NCBI GenBank assembly: GCA_934645275.1
Contig: CAKUDW010000064.1
Coordinates: forward strand, 1-9,333
Length of the DNA: 9,333 bases
DNA from: an uncultured Clostridia bacterium
Lineage (GTDB): Bacteria; Bacillota_A; Clostridia; Christensenellales; Aristaeellaceae
Direction of reading: 5' to 3'
Part shown: one piece after another, positions 6,692-9,333 of the stretch
How the letters are laid out: each line of letters starts with the position of its first letter
Position numbering within the stretch: position 1 is the first letter of the stretch
Translations under genes and position numbers: made by a program
The notes under the pieces: generated by a model
The model's database searches: none
Told to the model about the DNA's origin: nothing
What the model saw: only the letters and a program-made list of their open reading frames with translations

Positions 6692-7429
6692 TCAAGTGGC
6701 GATGCCGCCGTCCACGGGCAGCACAATGCCCGTGATATAGTCCGCACCACTCCCCGCCAGAAAGGCGGCCGCTTCGGCGACGTCCGCGGACGTTCCCATG
6801 CGCTTTAAGGGGATTCCGGCAACCATCGGGTTGCTTTCGTCAAATTCACGGGTCATATCCGTCTGTATGAAGCCGGGCGCGATAGCGTTGCAGGTAATTC
6901 CGCGGGAACCCAGCTCGCGGGCCACGGATTTGGTCAGCCCGATCACACCTGCCTTGGATGCGGCATAGTTGGACTGTCCGGCATTGCCAGTCATGCCCGC
7001 TACGGAGCTGATGTTGATAATTTTGCCGCTGCGCTGGCGCAGAAACAGGGGCGCGCAGTGGCGAATCATGTTGAAAGTACCCTTCAGGTTGGCGGCAACC
7101 ACGTCGTCAAAATCCGCTTCCTTCATCATCAGAACCAGCTTGTCGCGGCGAATCCCGGCGTTGTTTACTAGTATATCGACGCGTCCGAGCGCTTCTTTGA
7201 TTTCAGAAACGCACTTGCCTGCGGCCTCAAAATCACTTACGTCGCAGCGCCAAGCACGTGCGCGCACACCGTACTGTTCACTGAGCCGGGCGGTGAGTGC
7301 TTCGGCCTGAGCCGCGCTGCTGGCGTATATAATGGCAACGTCCGCGCCCAGCGACGCCAGCTTTTCGGCAATCGCCGCGCCGATACCGCGTGCGCCGCCG
7401 GTTATGATGGCGGTTTTGTTTTTCAACAT
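6692..7429 (-). CDS. fabG: 3-oxoacyl-ACP reductase
   Basis: A 245-residue short-chain dehydrogenase that reduces 3-oxoacyl-ACP to 3-hydroxyacyl-ACP with NADPH. The Rossmann motif [12 protein letters not shown] lies at about 10-21, NNAG at 89-92, and the full catalytic tetrad is present: Asn114, Ser142 (INISSVAG), Tyr155 and Lys159 (SNYAASKAG). The C-terminal dimer/tetramer segment [12 protein letters not shown] ends the protein as in bona fide FabG. The ATG overlaps the end of fabD by seven bases (7423-7429) and has a strong GGAGGTG five bases upstream at 7435-7441. Length and motifs are normal. The operon context separates it from the many other short-chain reductases. Confidence 0.96.
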   Translation of the reverse strand: MLKNKTAIITGGARGIGAAIAEKLASLGADVAIIYASSAAQAEALTARLSEQYGVRARAWRCDVSDFEAAGKCVSEIKEALGRVDILVNNAGIRRDKLVLMMKEADFDDVVAANLKGTFNMIRHCAPLFLRQRSGKIINISSVAGMTGNAGQSNYAASKAGVIGLTKSVARELGSRGITCNAIAPGFIQTDMTREFDESNPMVAGIPLKRMGTSADVAEAAAFLAGSGADYITGIVLPVDGGIAT

Positions 7430-8340
7430 GCGCCCACCTCCGACAGCAGCGAATTATAGCTCTCCATGTCCTCGACATGCAGCAATTTCACAGATTTCAC
7501 CGTTCTGGAAATCATGCCGCACAGTGCTTTGCCGGGGCCGATTTCAACGAAGGTATCTATACCCTGGCCAGCCATATCCTCGATGATTTGCTGCCAGCGT
7601 ACAGGATTACAAATCTGCCGTGAGAGCAGACGCGCGGCGTCGCCCGAGTAGGGTTTACCGGTGAAATCCGAATACACGCAGGTTGTTGGAACGTGAAATT
7701 CTACATCCTTGAGCGTTTCGGAAAACTCCGTGGCTGCGGGAGCCATCAGCGGGGAATGAAACGCCCCTGCAACTTTCAGGGGAATGGTTCTGCCGCCAGC
7801 GGCCTTGACAGCCGCGCAGAAAGGCTCGAATTCATCCATCAGTGCCGCCACGGAAATCTGGCCCGGACAATTGTAATTCACGGGATATACATGTTCAAAT
7901 CGGGCGCATATTTCTTCGAGCGCCTGTACATCCAGCCGCAATACCGCGGCCATGCCGCTGTTCACACCCTCGCAGCGGCGCTGCATGATTTCACCGCGAC
8001 GGCATACCAGACGGAAGCCGTCGTCCTCGGTGAGCACGCCTGCGCAGGTCAGTGCAGAAAGCTCGCCCAGCGAAAAGCCTGCCGCGGCCTGACAGTGTAC
8101 GCCGTCGGCGCGCAGCGCGGCCATAATGGCGGTTTCCATGGCAAACATGCAGGGCTGCGTATTCGCCGTGTTCGTCAAAGTGGCGGTATCGCCGTGAAAG
8201 CACTGCTCCAGCGTGCCTGGTCGCAGCGTCTCAAAGCGATCAAACATCTCGCGCGCACGAGGCAGAGCGTCGTATATTTCACGCCCCATGCCGGGATACT
8301 GCGCGCCCTGGCCGGAGAATACGAACGCTATTTTACCCAT
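7423..8340 (-). CDS. fabD: Malonyl-CoA:ACP transacylase
   Basis: A 305-residue alpha/beta-hydrolase-type transferase that moves malonyl groups from CoA to AcpP. The oxyanion residue region [12 protein letters not shown] is at 8-19. The nucleophile is Ser90 in [10 protein letters not shown]. Arg115 (CRRGE) is the predicted malonyl carboxylate ligand, and His195 in GAFHSPLM is the general base, with CNPVRW at 244-249 and GPGKALCGM at 268-276. The residue before Ser90 is Phe rather than the common His of GHSLGE; variants at this site are known among Firmicutes. The gene begins inside fabK with a 13-base overlap (8328-8340) and has AGGGAG at 8348-8353, seven bases before its ATG. The assignment is firm. 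Confidence 0.96.
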   Translation of the reverse strand: MGKIAFVFSGQGAQYPGMGREIYDALPRAREMFDRFETLRPGTLEQCFHGDTATLTNTANTQPCMFAMETAIMAALRADGVHCQAAAGFSLGELSALTCAGVLTEDDGFRLVCRRGEIMQRRCEGVNSGMAAVLRLDVQALEEICARFEHVYPVNYNCPGQISVAALMDEFEPFCAAVKAAGGRTIPLKVAGAFHSPLMAPAATEFSETLKDVEFHVPTTCVYSDFTGKPYSGDAARLLSRQICNPVRWQQIIEDMAGQGIDTFVEIGPGKALCGMISRTVKSVKLLHVEDMESYNSLLSEVGAC

Positions 8341-9269
8341 GAGGCAGCTCCCTTCAGTACCTGTTCTGCGCCTTCCATCACGTCGCGGATAATTTCCGCC
8401 GCGCTCTGTTCACGCTTAACCATCGTCGCAATCTGGCCCGCCAGGAAGCAGCCGTTTTGCAGGTCGCCATCCTGAACCGCGCGGCGCAGCGCGCCAACGC
8501 CCATCTTTTCGAGATCTTCATCGGAGATAGAGGTGTATTCCGCCTTCGCGTATTCGCGGGCGAAGCTTGTTTTCAGGCTGCGTACCGGATGCCCCAGCCG
8601 CCGGCCGGTCACGATGGTGGCCAGATCGCCAGATTTGAGAATCTTGTCCTTGTAGTTCTGGTGTATGTGGCATTCCTTCGCGCTAAGGAAGCGCGTGCCC
8701 ATCTGCACTGCACATGCGCCCAGCATGAATGCCGCAGCCATGCCACGGCCGTCGGCGATGCCGCCCGCCGCGATGACCGGTAGATTTGTCGCGTCACACA
8801 CCTGTGGTACGAGTACCATCGTGGTCAGCTCGCCCACGTGACCGCCGCTCTCGCCGCCCTCGGCAATCAGCGCGGAAGCGCCGGCGCGCGTCATGAGCTT
8901 TGCCATGGCGATGGATGCGACTACGGGAATCACCTTGATATCCGCCGCTTGCCACATAGCCATGTATTTCGCGGGGTTGCCCGCGCCCGTGGTGACCACC
9001 CGCACATGTTCATCGGCGGCGGTTTGCGCCACTTCGTCGGCAAAGGGACTCATCAGCATGATGTTTACGCCGAAGGGTTTGTCCGTCAATTCGCGCGCCC
9101 GGCGAATCTGCGCACGCACAAAATCGGCCGGAGCGTTGCCCGCGCCGATGATGCCAAGACCGCCGCCCTCGGATACGGCGGCGGCAAGCTCTCCGTCCGC
9201 AACCCAGGCCATACCGCCCTGCAATATGGGATATTCAATTCCCAGCAGATCACAAACAGGCGTTCTCAT
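8328..9269 (-). CDS. fabK: FMN-dependent enoyl-ACP reductase
   Basis: A 313-residue TIM-barrel flavoprotein of the FabK family, catalysing the last reduction of each elongation cycle (trans-2-enoyl-ACP to acyl-ACP) with NAD(P)H and FMN. The N-terminal [13 protein letters not shown] is characteristic, and [16 protein letters not shown] at 136-151 holds His144, at the same number as the catalytic histidine of the Streptococcus pneumoniae enzyme. The FMN phosphate loop [19 protein letters not shown] (167-185) is followed by [11 protein letters not shown] (190-200). The family is related to nitronate monooxygenases, but these motifs and the position between acpP and fabD favour FabK. The ATG overlaps the acpP stop by four bases (ATGA), with no clear Shine-Dalgarno, so translation probably depends on re-initiation after acpP. 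FabK-type reductases are generally insensitive to triclosan, unlike FabI. Confidence 0.96.
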   Translation of the reverse strand: MRTPVCDLLGIEYPILQGGMAWVADGELAAAVSEGGGLGIIGAGNAPADFVRAQIRRARELTDKPFGVNIMLMSPFADEVAQTAADEHVRVVTTGAGNPAKYMAMWQAADIKVIPVVASIAMAKLMTRAGASALIAEGGESGGHVGELTTMVLVPQVCDATNLPVIAAGGIADGRGMAAAFMLGACAVQMGTRFLSAKECHIHQNYKDKILKSGDLATIVTGRRLGHPVRSLKTSFAREYAKAEYTSISDEDLEKMGVGALRRAVQDGDLQNGCFLAGQIATMVKREQSAAEIIRDVMEGAEQVLKGAASWVK

Positions 9270-9333
9270 TTGTCTTCAGCCAACTTGGCTTCGATGAAGT
9301 TTACCAGTTCGCCGACGGTTTCAACCTTCTGAT
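9266..9333 (-). CDS. acpP: Acyl carrier protein, C-terminal fragment
   Basis: The last 21 residues plus stop of an acyl carrier protein, cut by the window edge. The translation on the minus strand is QKVETVGELVNFIEAKLAED followed by Lys and TGA. This fits the fourth helix of ACPs (a T-V-G-x-x-V-x-x-I motif). The phosphopantetheine serine lies outside the window. The stop overlaps the fabK start as ATGA (9266-9269). ACP just upstream of fabK is the usual Firmicutes order. The identification rests on a short fragment plus context, but both agree. Confidence 0.88.
   Translation of the reverse strand, partial: QKVETVGELVNFIEAKLAEDK

Noticed and set aside
8328..9269. FabK alternatively as nitronate monooxygenase
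   Set aside because: The families are related, but QGGMAWVAD, the His144 context and the acpP-fabK-fabD position favour enoyl-ACP reductase.
1..9333. Mobile elements, CRISPR arrays, RNA genes or phage genes
   Set aside because: Every base apart from about 40 lies in the eleven co-directional genes. No repeats, transposase motifs or tRNA-like sequence were seen.

Overview
The window is one uninterrupted stretch of minus-strand genes that together make a type II fatty acid synthesis (fab/acc) operon. In transcription order (high to low coordinates) it holds: the 3' end of acpP, fabK, fabD, fabG, accB, fabZ, accC, accD, accA, fabF, a second fabF-like ketosynthase, and the 5' part of an AMP-binding acyl-CoA/acyl-ACP synthetase-like gene. 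The window edges cut both the first and the last gene. No tRNA, rRNA, CRISPR array, mobile element or non-coding stretch longer than about 30 bases is present.

The content points to a GC-rich Firmicute, most likely an anaerobic clostridial lineage. The evidence is an FMN-type FabK enoyl reductase instead of FabI, the acpP-fabK-fabD-fabG cluster with all four acetyl-CoA carboxylase subunits embedded, and strong GGAGG ribosome sites. Genus or family cannot be read from the sequence, so placement stays inferential. The familiar Firmicutes order (acpP-fabK-fabD-fabG-fabF-accB-fabZ-accC-accD-accA) is changed here. fabF is missing between fabG and accB and lies instead after accA, where it is followed by a divergent paralogue and then the adenylating enzyme.

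The genes work as a unit. AccB/AccC carboxylate biotin and AccA/AccD pass the carboxyl group to acetyl-CoA to give malonyl-CoA. FabD loads malonate onto AcpP. FabF-type synthases condense it with the growing acyl chain, and FabG, FabZ and FabK reduce, dehydrate and reduce the product. Almost every junction overlaps by 4 to 13 bases or abuts directly, which indicates one polycistronic message with translational coupling. fabH and a transcriptional regulator are not in the window and would be expected upstream, beyond position 9333.

Most of this is core metabolism. The parts worth a second look are at the 3' end of the operon. The two tandem ketosynthases differ in their predicted ACP-contact patches and acyl-pocket loops, and the second is immediately coupled to an adenylating enzyme. 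AccC also has a short in-frame deletion just after a catalytic arginine motif. The accB start needs correcting: a near-perfect Shine-Dalgarno places it at 6662, not at upstream TTG/ATG codons.
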